Assembly: GCA_030602585.1 (NCBI GenBank)
Contig: JAUVZJ010000001.1
Coordinates: 37,755 to 101,754 of the forward strand
Source: Candidatus Methanophagales archaeon
Lineage (GTDB): Archaea; Halobacteriota; Syntropharchaeia; Alkanophagales; Methanospirareceae
Direction of reading: 5' to 3'
DNA length: 64,000 bases
Position numbers and translations under genes: made by a program. Below, one piece after another: positions 31,933 to 40,844 of this stretch. The notes under the pieces were generated by a model, which searched no databases, was not told the DNA's origin, and saw only the letters and a program-made list of their open reading frames with translations. Every line of letters starts with the position of its first letter. Positions within the stretch are counted from its first letter, which is position 1.

Positions 31933-32394
31933 ATGCACGAGCTGAGGATAAGGAAAGCAGTAGATGCGGATTTGCAGGAGATTATACGGGTATGGAAGAG
32001 TAACATAAAAACGATAAATACAGCTTCGGATATCGCTGATTTGTTCCATTCATTCAAGAAATATTTCTTTGTACTAGTTGCTACGTCGGCGGGCATGGGC
32101 TTTGAGAATAATGTTATTGGTTTTGCCGGTGGCGCTATAAGAGGCGGGCATGGGCATATATCGGGGATTGCCGTGGATGAAGAATATAGAATGAAAGGAA
32201 TTGGAAAGGATTTGTTAAAAACAGTAGAACACGAATTTATCGCTAAGGGGTTCGATAAAGTCACGTTGGAGGTCAGGAAAAGTAACAGGGGTGCAATAGG
32301 ATTTTATGAAAAACAAGGCTACAAATGGCAATATATCGTAAAAGGCTATTATGCGGATGGTGAGGATGCAATGGTATATGAGAAGAAGATTTGA
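31933..32394 (+). CDS. GNAT family N-acetyltransferase (RimI-like)
   Basis: ISGIAVDEEYRMKGIGKDLLKTVEHEF..KVTLEVRKSNRGAIGFYEKQGYK. Confidence 0.92.
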   Translation: MHELRIRKAVDADLQEIIRVWKSNIKTINTASDIADLFHSFKKYFFVLVATSAGMGFENNVIGFAGGAIRGGHGHISGIAVDEEYRMKGIGKDLLKTVEHEFIAKGFDKVTLEVRKSNRGAIGFYEKQGYKWQYIVKGYYADGEDAMVYEKKI

Positions 32395-32412
32395 GCTTAA
32401 GAAAAAAGATAC

Positions 32413-32502
32413 TTGTTTACCGCTGAGCCCGCAGAGAACACAGAGAATCAGAAAAAACATTTATCTCATCTCAGCGCTCTCCGTAATCTCGGCGGTAAAC
32501 AA
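32413..32502. repeat. TIR repeat family 1, copy B (90 bp)
   Basis: TTGTTTACCGCTGAG...CTCGGCGGTAAACAA. Confidence 0.9.
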
Positions 32503-32543
32503 ATACGAAAAAAGTTATATAGGGATAATATAAATTAAAGAAT

Positions 32544-32765
32544 GTGATTGGAAAAATGTCAGAAGAAGTTACATATAGGGGTAGATACACTCGAACCTTT
32601 ATGGGTGGAGGAACAGGAGCTCTAATTGGTGCGATATTAGGTGGGCCTTTAGGGGCGGTTATTGGTGGAGCAATAGGAGGAGGGCTCGGAGTAGCAGCTG
32701 ATACCGCTATAGAGCAGCAGAGAACAAAAGCACTTGAAGAAAAGAGAGAAGAGCTTGGGGAGTAA
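32544..32765 (+). CDS. Small glycine-zipper protein
   Basis: GGGTGALIGAILGGPLGAVIGGAIGGGLGVAADT. Confidence 0.6.
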   Translation: MIGKMSEEVTYRGRYTRTFMGGGTGALIGAILGGPLGAVIGGAIGGGLGVAADTAIEQQRTKALEEKREELGE

Positions 32766-32768
32766 TAG

Positions 32769-32978
32769 GTGGAGCAAGAGCTAACCGCTTGGATTATATT
32801 GATCATAGGTATTTCTATCTATCTCTTAGAAACTCTCTTGGAGATATACGCGGCACGCAGAAGAAGATCACCTACTGTTATCAGAATAGGTCCGTTAGAA
32901 ATAACAACCGATTATGTTGGTGCTCTTAGCATTATCCTTGTAGTACACGCATCACTCAGATTGTTAGGCGTGATCTAG
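32769..32978 (+). CDS. Small membrane protein (69 aa, GTG start)
   Basis: Two hydrophobic segments; 3 nt after the previous ORF. Confidence 0.5.
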   Translation: MEQELTAWIILIIGISIYLLETLLEIYAARRRRSPTVIRIGPLEITTDYVGALSIILVVHASLRLLGVI

Positions 32979-33151
32979 ATACTCTCCAGCTCCAGCGCAC
33001 CCACGGGGCAGATGTTCACACAAGCTTTACAGCTATCGCATTCGTCATCCTTTATCTCTATCCACATCCCTATTAAATTCATTGCCTCCGTGGGACATAC
33101 TGTAACGCATGCACCACAATATCCACAGCGGTATCTATCTATTTTCATCAT
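32975..33151 (-). CDS. 2[4Fe-4S] ferredoxin (58 aa)
   Basis: Hand-read: MMKIDRYRCGYCGACVTVCPTEAMNLIGMWIEIKDDECDSCKACVNICPVGALELESI*; two CxxCxxCxxxCP motifs. Below the ORF-track cutoff. Confidence 0.95.
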   Translation of the reverse strand: MMKIDRYRCGYCGACVTVCPTEAMNLIGMWIEIKDDECDSCKACVNICPVGALELESI

Positions 33152-33153
33152 CG

Positions 33154-33750
33154 TTACCTCTCCTCCTCAAATATCTGTCCCTCAAATGTGCTGACCTCAG
33201 TATCTTCCTCCAGCCATGCGTCCTGTGGCAAGCCTGCTTTCCAGCATGTCTGGCATAGAAACTCCTCCGACGACCAATTATTCTCGGTAGCCACCTGAGG
33301 GAGCAAAAGCCCTTGATATATTCCCCTCTTTACAATTAATCCATGCTTGCCTACTTCTATTTTCTCTGGCAAGTCTTTTGGCTTCTCTTTTAACGCGTGA
33401 GGCATTGTGAGTATCGTGAGCTCAATGGTTACATCCTTAAACTCCTCCATCGTTACAGGTGGAAACCGGGGGTCGCTAACAGCCGCGGATACCGCCGCAT
33501 CTATAATTGCATCTTTCAGCTTAAATACAGGATATGGATAGCCAATACAGCCACGTAGATTTTCGTGTTTATTCAACGTGACAAAGACACCTCTTTTTTC
33601 TTCAAAGAGCGCAGGCAAGTCATCAGGCGCTTTTAACTTGGCGTTCTCTCTTAAGCGTTTCTCTATTGCAGTTCTTGCAAGCTTTAATCCCTCTTTTCCT
33701 TCTTCCTCCGTTAGCATTGACATAGCATGCTTTTTCATTGTCGTTTTCAA
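33154..33750 (-). CDS. AMMECR1 domain protein
   Basis: RGVFVTLNKHENLRGCIGYPYP..DAAVSAAVSDPRFPPVTMEEFKDVTIELTILT. Confidence 0.95.
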   Translation of the reverse strand: MKTTMKKHAMSMLTEEEGKEGLKLARTAIEKRLRENAKLKAPDDLPALFEEKRGVFVTLNKHENLRGCIGYPYPVFKLKDAIIDAAVSAAVSDPRFPPVTMEEFKDVTIELTILTMPHALKEKPKDLPEKIEVGKHGLIVKRGIYQGLLLPQVATENNWSSEEFLCQTCWKAGLPQDAWLEEDTEVSTFEGQIFEEER

Positions 33751-33780
33751 TTTAAATAGTTTATGAATTTGGTAAAATCA

Positions 33781-33863
33781 TGCGGAGGGCAGGATTCGAA
33801 CCTGCGAACCCCTACGGGAACAGATCTTGAGTCTGCCACCTTTGTCCACTCGGTAACCCCCGC
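33781..33863 (-). tRNA. tRNA-Leu (anticodon CAA)
   Basis: Reverse complement GCGGGGGTTACCGAGTGGACAAAGGTGGCAGACTCAAGATCTGTTCCCGTAGGGGTTCGCAGGTTCGAATCCTGCCCTCCGCA folds as class II tRNA with acceptor stem, long variable arm and GGTTCGAATCC T-arm; anticodon loop CTCAAGA. Confidence 0.93.
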
Positions 33864-33912
33864 TTCGCTATATGCTATAATATAGATATTACCTATTTAT
33901 TTTTAAGAAATT

Positions 33913-35847
33913 ATGAAAGAATCAATGAGCAGTGTGGACATAGCAGCTATCGTTATCGAACTACAAGAGCTATTAGGGGCAAGAGTCGTGAAAGCATATC
34001 AACCGGGAAAAGAAGAAATAAGGCTAAAACTGCATCATAAAGAAAAAGGCGGGCTTGATTTGATTATCGAAGCCGGGAGAAGAATTCACATCACTAAATA
34101 TAAGCGGGCATCACCGCGAATGCCTTCTAATTTCGCAATGTACCTCAGAAAACATCTCGGCGGTGGTAGGATAGCACAAATACGGCAACTCGACTTCGAC
34201 AGGATAGTAGAGATAACGATAGAAAGGTGGGATAAAAAACTCAGGTTGATAGCTGAGCTGCTTCCGAGGGGAAACATTGTGATTATTGACGAAACTGAGA
34301 AAATCACGCTGCCGTTGAAGCGAAGGAGCTTTTCGTCAAGGAAAATAAAAGTAGGTGAGACGTATGAGCGACCACCTTCAAGAGTGAATCCATTGGAAAT
34401 GAGCGAGTATGATTTAACGAATCTCTGCAAACAGGAGGATAAAGACGTGGTCAGGGTTCTTGCATCAGAGCTGAGTTTAGGCGGATTATACGCGGAAGAA
34501 GTCTGTGAAAAGGCGGGGATAGCCAAAAAAAAGAAGTCTGATGAACTCGCCGCAAGCGAAATAAAAGCCATTCACGAGGCAATACTCGCTATATTTGAGC
34601 CTATAATAACGAATGATAAATCCAGGCTGAGAGCGCACATCGTGATAGAAGGAAAAGAAAAAGTGGACGTTCTTCCTTTTGAGTTGAGCAGCTATGCGAG
34701 CAAAGAAAAAGTGCCTTTCTCCTCTTTTAATGACGCGGCTGACGATTTTTTCACCACGCAAATAGCAGAAGAGGTGGAAGAGAAAGCGAAGACCGAACAC
34801 GAGAAGGAGGTCGGGAAGTATGAACGGATTTTGAAAGAGCAACTCGATGCGCTTCACCAATTCCAGCTAAAAGAGGCGGAGTGCATAAAAAAGGGCGAGT
34901 TGATTTACGCACGATATACCGAGATAGAGGAGAGACTGCTGGAGATGGATAAAAAAAGAAAAGTCGTCACATTGACGCTACCCGATACCAATCTTCAGCT
35001 TGATATTGATACTTCGGGTTCTCTACACAAGAATGCGGGTGCGTATTATGAGAAGGCGAAGGTGTTCAGGAAGAAAAGAGAAGGAGTGGAACGTGCGATA
35101 GATACGACGAAGGAGAAGATAAGAACGGAAAAGGAGAAAGAGGTTAGGGTGGAGGATGCGTTGATACCGAAGAGGAAAGAAGTCAGGAGAGAAAAGGGGG
35201 AGTGGTATGAGAAGTTTAGATGGTTTGAGACTTCAGATGGGTTTCTTGTGGTAGGCGGAAAAGACGCAACGACAAATGAAATAGTGGTGAAGAAGTATAT
35301 GGACGCCAATGACCTTTTTTTCCATACGCAGGCGGAGGGTGCACCGGCGGTAATAGCGAAAACAGCCGGTAAGGACGTTTCAGAGGATTGTCTGAGGGAA
35401 ATAGCGCAATTCGCCGCTTCTTATTCTAATCTCTGGAAATACGGGTTCTACGAGGGCGAATGTTATTGCGTTACCGGCGAGCAGGTGAGTAAGACACCGC
35501 CGTCCGGGGAGTATATAAAGAAAGGAAGTTTTATGGTACGCGGCAAGCGGAAGTATTTCAAAGCGGCGTTAGGGTTGTGTATAGGTATTGAAAAGGATAA
35601 AAGCAGGCTGGTTGCATGCCCTTCTTCTGATTCGCAAAAGAACAGGCGGGATATTTTCGTCGAGCTCGAACCCGGTGGCGATTTGGAAAAGAACGAGCTT
35701 TCAAAGGAAATTGTGAATTTCTTTCTTGATAGTGCGAAAGAGGAAAAGAAAGAGGAAATTAAGCAAATAGTAACACAAGAGAAGGTATTGAGCCTTCTGC
35801 CGCCTGGGAAGTCAAGGATAAAAGGGGTTTATCCACTTCGGAAATAG
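33913..35847 (+). CDS. rqcH: RqcH/NEMF (FbpA/Rqc2-like) ribosome quality-control protein
   Basis: MSSVDIAAIVIELQELLGARVVKAYQPGKEEIRLKLHH; WYEKFRWFETSDGFLVVGGKDATTNEIVVKKYMDANDLFFHTQAEGAPAVI. Confidence 0.95.
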   Translation: MKESMSSVDIAAIVIELQELLGARVVKAYQPGKEEIRLKLHHKEKGGLDLIIEAGRRIHITKYKRASPRMPSNFAMYLRKHLGGGRIAQIRQLDFDRIVEITIERWDKKLRLIAELLPRGNIVIIDETEKITLPLKRRSFSSRKIKVGETYERPPSRVNPLEMSEYDLTNLCKQEDKDVVRVLASELSLGGLYAEEVCEKAGIAKKKKSDELAASEIKAIHEAILAIFEPIITNDKSRLRAHIVIEGKEKVDVLPFELSSYASKEKVPFSSFNDAADDFFTTQIAEEVEEKAKTEHEKEVGKYERILKEQLDALHQFQLKEAECIKKGELIYARYTEIEERLLEMDKKRKVVTLTLPDTNLQLDIDTSGSLHKNAGAYYEKAKVFRKKREGVERAIDTTKEKIRTEKEKEVRVEDALIPKRKEVRREKGEWYEKFRWFETSDGFLVVGGKDATTNEIVVKKYMDANDLFFHTQAEGAPAVIAKTAGKDVSEDCLREIAQFAASYSNLWKYGFYEGECYCVTGEQVSKTPPSGEYIKKGSFMVRGKRKYFKAALGLCIGIEKDKSRLVACPSSDSQKNRRDIFVELEPGGDLEKNELSKEIVNFFLDSAKEEKKEEIKQIVTQEKVLSLLPPGKSRIKGVYPLRK

Positions 35848-35989
35848 AATTTACTTAAAGAAGCGTATAGATTGAGCTTGGACGAGCTGGAATATGAGAT
35901 TTGCAGGATTTGAAAGAATGGGTTGGCATCCTATCCGGCGACCAGGTGAACATCACGTGCCGATGTCGTAGGTTGTGTAAATGAACTTG

Positions 35990-36253
35990 TCACACATACA
36001 TACTATCAACATGCTCAGGCGCATCAGGGTGCAATATATTATTCAGACACCACTCACAATATTGCACAGACCATCTCGATTCAACCGTACACGGTCTCCC
36101 AAACTTGTCACGACCGTTATAATATACCAACGCCGTAACCTGTATGACATGACCCTCCTCATTACACCGGATGCATTGCCCTTCCCCCGGGTCTAATTTG
36201 AACCCCACTTTTTTTATTAATTCTTCAACTTCTTCAGGTGGCTCTTCACACAT
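35990..36253 (-). CDS. Small Cys-rich (zinc-binding) hypothetical protein
   Basis: CIRCNEEGH...VQYCEWCLNNILH; four Cys in CxxC pairs. Confidence 0.6.
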   Translation of the reverse strand: MCEEPPEEVEELIKKVGFKLDPGEGQCIRCNEEGHVIQVTALVYYNGRDKFGRPCTVESRWSVQYCEWCLNNILHPDAPEHVDSMYV

Positions 36254-36351
36254 CTTAAAATGTCCTCTTCCGAAAGGTTGGAATGGAGATGAACCTTACA
36301 TCAAAAGTTACAGTATAAAAAGCTTTCGGTCAATTATATATATTATAAAAG

Positions 36352-36528
36352 ATGCCAAGTCGAAAAATCAAAATACCTCTCCCGCCAGACCCTTTAGGTC
36401 TTTTTGGAAGTAAAGAAGTGGTTGAGTTCCTTGTCCCTGACTTCCCCATCCCTCTCCCCTTCCACGGCGAAGAAGAAGCGGAAGCGAAAGAAGAAGAACA
36501 TGCGCGGAAGGGTATGGCTTGGTGTTGA
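36352..36528 (+). CDS. Small hypothetical protein (58 aa)
   Basis: Hand-read MPSRKIKIPLPPDPLGLFGSKEVVEFLVPDFPIPLPFHGEEEAEAKEEEHARKGMAWC*; below ORF-track cutoff. Confidence 0.3.
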   Translation: MPSRKIKIPLPPDPLGLFGSKEVVEFLVPDFPIPLPFHGEEEAEAKEEEHARKGMAWC

Positions 36529-36711
36529 AGGGAAGAAGAAAAAGAAGGACTTGTAGAAACCTTGCTATCTAAAGGTCGAGTTAGCGTGTGGATGACATCC
36601 TCTCAATATATCTCTTCAACATCCTATCCTGCAAAGCACTATATTTAAAAAGATAACTTCTAATAATCACCCACAGAAGTAAAAAAGTATAATGAAGGGG
36701 GGAAAAGAGAA

Positions 36712-38436
36712 GTGGCAAGAGTGAAGTTGAGCGGTGCGGAGATCGTGGTGGAGGAGTTGAAGAATGAAGGAGTGGAAGTAGCTTTTGGAATACCCGGAGG
36801 AGTTTTATTAGATTTATACGACGTGCTCTACGAGGAGAAGGAAATAAGGCATATATTGATGAGGCATGAGCAATGCGCGGCGCACGCGGCTGACGGCTAT
36901 GCGAGGGTGTCAGGGGAAACGGGCGTTTGTATCGCCACTTCAGGTCCCGGTGCCACGAACCTCGTTACCGGTCTGGCGAATGCGAGTATGGATTCATCTC
37001 CCGTAGTGGCATTGACAGGGCAGGTGCCAACTGCTGCGATAGGAAGCAATGCATTCCAGGAAGCCAGCACCTTCACCATAACCATGCCAATCACGAAACA
37101 CAATTTCCTCGTAAAGAGAACGGCGGATTTACCCAAGGTCATCCATAATGCGTTTTATATTGCTAATACCGGAAGGAAAGGAGTTGTTTTGATTGACCTC
37201 CCCAAGGACGTTTTGGCAGATGTAACGGAGGTGAATTTACATCCAAAGGAGACTTTCGCCGGCTATAAACCAAATATAAAACCGAATCAGGTACAGACAA
37301 AGAGGGCAGCGGAAGTCTTAGCAAATGCGGATAGACCGCTCATATTGGCAGGAGGAGGTGTTATCATCGCGGGTGCTGCGGAAGAGTTACGTTATTTAGC
37401 GGAATTCCTCGGCGCACCCGTAGTAACAACGCTTATGGGTAAAGGAGCGATTCCGGAGGGTCATCCATTCTGCTTAGGCATGGCAGGGATGCACGGGCAT
37501 ATATACGCAAACAGAGCGATTAACGAATGCGATGCAATGCTTGCTGTGGGGACGAGGTTCAGCGATAGAACTACGGGTTGGCAATTAGACCAGTTCGCTC
37601 CTGACGCAACATTGATACACGTGGATATAGATGCGGCTGAGATAAACAAGAACATACAGGTGGACATACCAATTGTGGGCGATGTAAAGCTTGCGCTTTC
37701 AGATATGATAAAATGGCTGGAGAAGAATAAAAAAACGGAGGGTAGTAGCAAGAGCGTGTGGGTGCAGAGGATAAGAGAGATGCATTCGGCGTGTGAGGAA
37801 TGCATAAAAGACGTAAGGAGGGAGGGGTCATCAAAGTCGGATAGATTAATAAAAACGATTAGTGGAATACTGGATGACGATGCAATAGTTACAACGGAAG
37901 TGGGGCAGTGTCAGATGTTTGCAGCGCATTATTATATGACGAAGAAACCTCGCACTTTTATATCCTCCGGTGGGCTGGGGACGATGGGATTTGGATTTCC
38001 CGCGGCGATAGGAGCAAAAGTTGCAGCACCGGATAAGAAAGTAGTGGACATAGCAGGTGACGGAAGTTTCCTGATGACCTGCCAGGACCTGGCGACCTGC
38101 GTTGAGAATGATATTCCGGTTGTGGTATGCATCTTCCACAACAGGTATCTGGGCATGGTAAGGCAGTGGCAGGAGCTGTTCTTCGATAAGAAATACTCGC
38201 ATACAGGTTTGGGAATGACGCCGGACTTTGTTATGTTGGCGGAAGCGTTTGGGTGTTACGGTGAGCGAGTAGAAAAACCGGAAGAGTTGAAAGACGCTTT
38301 AAATAATGCATTCGAGTCAGGAAAACCAGCGGTTATTGATATGATTGTGGGTACGGAGGATAAGATATTGCCAATGATTCCGCCGGGTGGTGGTCTAACA
38401 GGAATGATAGGAACGGAAAAATGCAAACACGTATAA
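36712..38436 (+). CDS. ilvB: Acetolactate synthase large subunit
   Basis: GIPGGVLLDLYDVLY..RHEQCAAHAADGYARVSGETGVCIATSGPGATNLVTGLANA; GDGSFLMTCQDLAT. Confidence 0.97.
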   Translation: MARVKLSGAEIVVEELKNEGVEVAFGIPGGVLLDLYDVLYEEKEIRHILMRHEQCAAHAADGYARVSGETGVCIATSGPGATNLVTGLANASMDSSPVVALTGQVPTAAIGSNAFQEASTFTITMPITKHNFLVKRTADLPKVIHNAFYIANTGRKGVVLIDLPKDVLADVTEVNLHPKETFAGYKPNIKPNQVQTKRAAEVLANADRPLILAGGGVIIAGAAEELRYLAEFLGAPVVTTLMGKGAIPEGHPFCLGMAGMHGHIYANRAINECDAMLAVGTRFSDRTTGWQLDQFAPDATLIHVDIDAAEINKNIQVDIPIVGDVKLALSDMIKWLEKNKKTEGSSKSVWVQRIREMHSACEECIKDVRREGSSKSDRLIKTISGILDDDAIVTTEVGQCQMFAAHYYMTKKPRTFISSGGLGTMGFGFPAAIGAKVAAPDKKVVDIAGDGSFLMTCQDLATCVENDIPVVVCIFHNRYLGMVRQWQELFFDKKYSHTGLGMTPDFVMLAEAFGCYGERVEKPEELKDALNNAFESGKPAVIDMIVGTEDKILPMIPPGGGLTGMIGTEKCKHV

Positions 38437-38900
38437 TTTCGTTATTGGTGGAGGATAATCCGGGAGTGCTTACGAGAATGTCGGGCATGTTCACGATGCG
38501 AGGAATCAATATCACCTCACTTACGGTTTCACCATGCGAGCAGGAAGGGTTATCAAGGATGACGGTGGCGCTATATGGCTCAGAGAGTGAGTTGGAGAAG
38601 GTGCGGAAGCAGCTCAGTAACCTGATAGAAGTGGTAAAAGTGGTAGATTTGGAAGAGAGAGCGACGATTATCCGCGATTTATGCCTTATGAAGGTTCATG
38701 TGAAGGATTCAAAATCGCGGTCTGAAGTGATGCAGCTTGCGGAATCTTACGGTGCGGAAATAGCGGATGCTACTCTGGATTCAGTAATACTCGAACTTAC
38801 GGAAGAGCCTGAGAAGATAGACCGGTTTGTAGAGTTGATGAAACATTTTGGTGTGAAGCAGTTGTTCAGGACGGGAATTACTGCGATAGGGCGAGATTAA
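38421..38900 (+). CDS. ilvN: Acetolactate synthase small subunit
   Basis: IISLLVEDNPGVLTRMSGMFTMRGINITSLTVSPCEQEGLSRMTVAL; overlaps ilvB. Confidence 0.96.
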   Translation: MQTRIISLLVEDNPGVLTRMSGMFTMRGINITSLTVSPCEQEGLSRMTVALYGSESELEKVRKQLSNLIEVVKVVDLEERATIIRDLCLMKVHVKDSKSRSEVMQLAESYGAEIADATLDSVILELTEEPEKIDRFVELMKHFGVKQLFRTGITAIGRD

Positions 38901-38930
38901 GATGAGCATGGAAGAAAAGAAAAAATGTAC

Positions 38931-39025
38931 TTGTTTACCGCTGAGCCCGCAGAGAACACAGAGAATCAGAAAAATCATTTATCTCATCTCATCTCAGCGC
39001 TCTCCGTGATCTCGGCGGTAAATAA
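38931..39025. repeat. TIR repeat family 1, copy C (95 bp)
   Basis: TTGTTTACCGCTGAG...CTCGGCGGTAAATAA. Confidence 0.9.
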
Positions 39026-39038
39026 ACACAAATAAAAA

Positions 39039-39662
39039 ATGTCGCTTTCTTTTTTAACGCAGAAACCAACGAAGATTGTTTTAGTAGGTCTCAATTATAA
39101 AGACCACGCTAAAGAGCTTGGCATGCCGCTGCCATCGGAACCAATACTATTTATGAAGCCAGTTACTGCATTGATAGGTCATGAGGATAGTATTATGTAC
39201 CCGGCGCAGGCTACACGCGTTGATTATGAGGCGGAATTAGCCATTATCATAAAAAATGTGTGCAAAGACATTGAACCTGAAGAGGTTATGGAGCATGTGG
39301 AAGGCTTTACATGTTTGAACGATGTGACAGCTCGCGATTTGCAGAAGAGAGATGGGCAGTGGACACGGGCTAAGAGCTTTGATACGTTCTGCCCAGTCGG
39401 GCCAAGGATCGTTAACGGTATTGATCCCAATAATCTCAAGATTCAGAGTTATCTTAACGGCGAGCTGAGGCAGGATTCGAACACTTCTAATTTTATTTTT
39501 AATGCGGAGGAGCTGGTTTCGTTCGCATCGCACGTGATGACTCTGATGCCCGGGGACATAATCGCAACGGGCACGCCAAGTGGGATTGGCGCGATGAAAA
39601 AGGGTGATACAATAGAAATAAAAATAGAAGGGATAGGGACATTGAGGAATTATGTGGAATAG
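39039..39662 (+). CDS. Fumarylacetoacetate hydrolase (FAH) family protein
   Basis: KIVLVGLNYKDHAKELGMPLPSEPILFMKPVTALIG; DYEAELAIII; ITPGDIIATGTPSGIG-like ending. Confidence 0.95.
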   Translation: MSLSFLTQKPTKIVLVGLNYKDHAKELGMPLPSEPILFMKPVTALIGHEDSIMYPAQATRVDYEAELAIIIKNVCKDIEPEEVMEHVEGFTCLNDVTARDLQKRDGQWTRAKSFDTFCPVGPRIVNGIDPNNLKIQSYLNGELRQDSNTSNFIFNAEELVSFASHVMTLMPGDIIATGTPSGIGAMKKGDTIEIKIEGIGTLRNYVE

Positions 39663-39817
39663 AATGAGGTGAGCACCAAATAACAGAAGAGACTATTATT
39701 CTCAGAATCAGACGGTGCCACTCACTCTAAAACCGCATCATGCAGCTATCTGAACACCTATTCAAAACGCACTGACAACAAAGTTCAAAATCTTCAGACA
39801 ATTACAAATTAAAAAAG

Positions 39818-40798
39818 ATGAAAAGAATTATTTCGATATCCCGTAGAACGGACATTCCCGCATTTTACGGGGACTGGTTTATGAACAGGTTGAAAGAAGG
39901 TTTTGCTGGTTATATCAATCCTTATGGGGGACAAAAATATATTGTATCTCTTAAGCCTGAAGATGTAGTATGCTTTGTTTTCTGGTCTAAAAATTACGCA
40001 CCGTTCATCGATAAATTAAAGACTATTGAGGACATGGGTTATAAATTCTATTTTAACTATACTATAACTGGATTATCCGAGATATTTGAATGTAATGTAA
40101 CATGGGCTATCAATACCTTGAAATTATTAAGCAGAATGTATACACCAAAACAAATAAATTGGAGATACGATCCAATTCTGATTTCAGATTATACAAATTA
40201 TGATTTTCATGTTGAAAGATTTGAATATATTGCCTCTAAATTAGAAGGATATGTCGAGCGCTGCTATTTTAGTTTTGCGATTCAATATGGTAAAGTCAAA
40301 AGCAACTTCGAAAAATTTCAAAAAAACTATGATCTAAAAATTACGGATCCGAATAAAGATTTTAGAATTAAACTCGCAAACGAACTGGCTGGGATTGCTG
40401 CCGGATATGGAATTAAAATGTTTTCATGTTGTGGAGATTATCTGATCGGTCCAAAAATAGAGAAAGCTCATTGTATTAGTGGAAAGATAATCGAAGAATT
40501 ATTCTATAAAAGTGGATTTGAACATCGCGAAAAGCCTACGAGAAAAGAATGTGGTTGTACAGAGAGCACAGATATAGGAACTTATGATACATGCCCAAAC
40601 GGTTGTATTTACTGCTATGCTAACGTGAATAAAATAAGGGCATATAAACAATTTAACAAGCATGATAAAGACGCAACGTTTTTGGGTTACAGCAAAGTGG
40701 AATCCGACGAATGGATAGAAATGGCGAATAATAGGAATAATAAAAGAGATCGCTTTCAAAAGCGTGAGATAGATAAGTTTCAAAGGAAACTGTTTTAA
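39818..40798 (+). CDS. DUF1848 family protein
   Basis: IISISRRTDIPAFYGDWFMNRLKEGF..VVCFVFWSKNYAPF; C-terminal TCPNGCIYCYAN (Cx3Cx2C). Confidence 0.9.
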   Translation: MKRIISISRRTDIPAFYGDWFMNRLKEGFAGYINPYGGQKYIVSLKPEDVVCFVFWSKNYAPFIDKLKTIEDMGYKFYFNYTITGLSEIFECNVTWAINTLKLLSRMYTPKQINWRYDPILISDYTNYDFHVERFEYIASKLEGYVERCYFSFAIQYGKVKSNFEKFQKNYDLKITDPNKDFRIKLANELAGIAAGYGIKMFSCCGDYLIGPKIEKAHCISGKIIEELFYKSGFEHREKPTRKECGCTESTDIGTYDTCPNGCIYCYANVNKIRAYKQFNKHDKDATFLGYSKVESDEWIEMANNRNNKRDRFQKREIDKFQRKLF

Positions 40799-40844
40799 AT
40801 ACTTGAAATAATTCTACATAAGAGAAAATCTCGTAGAAGAACGG

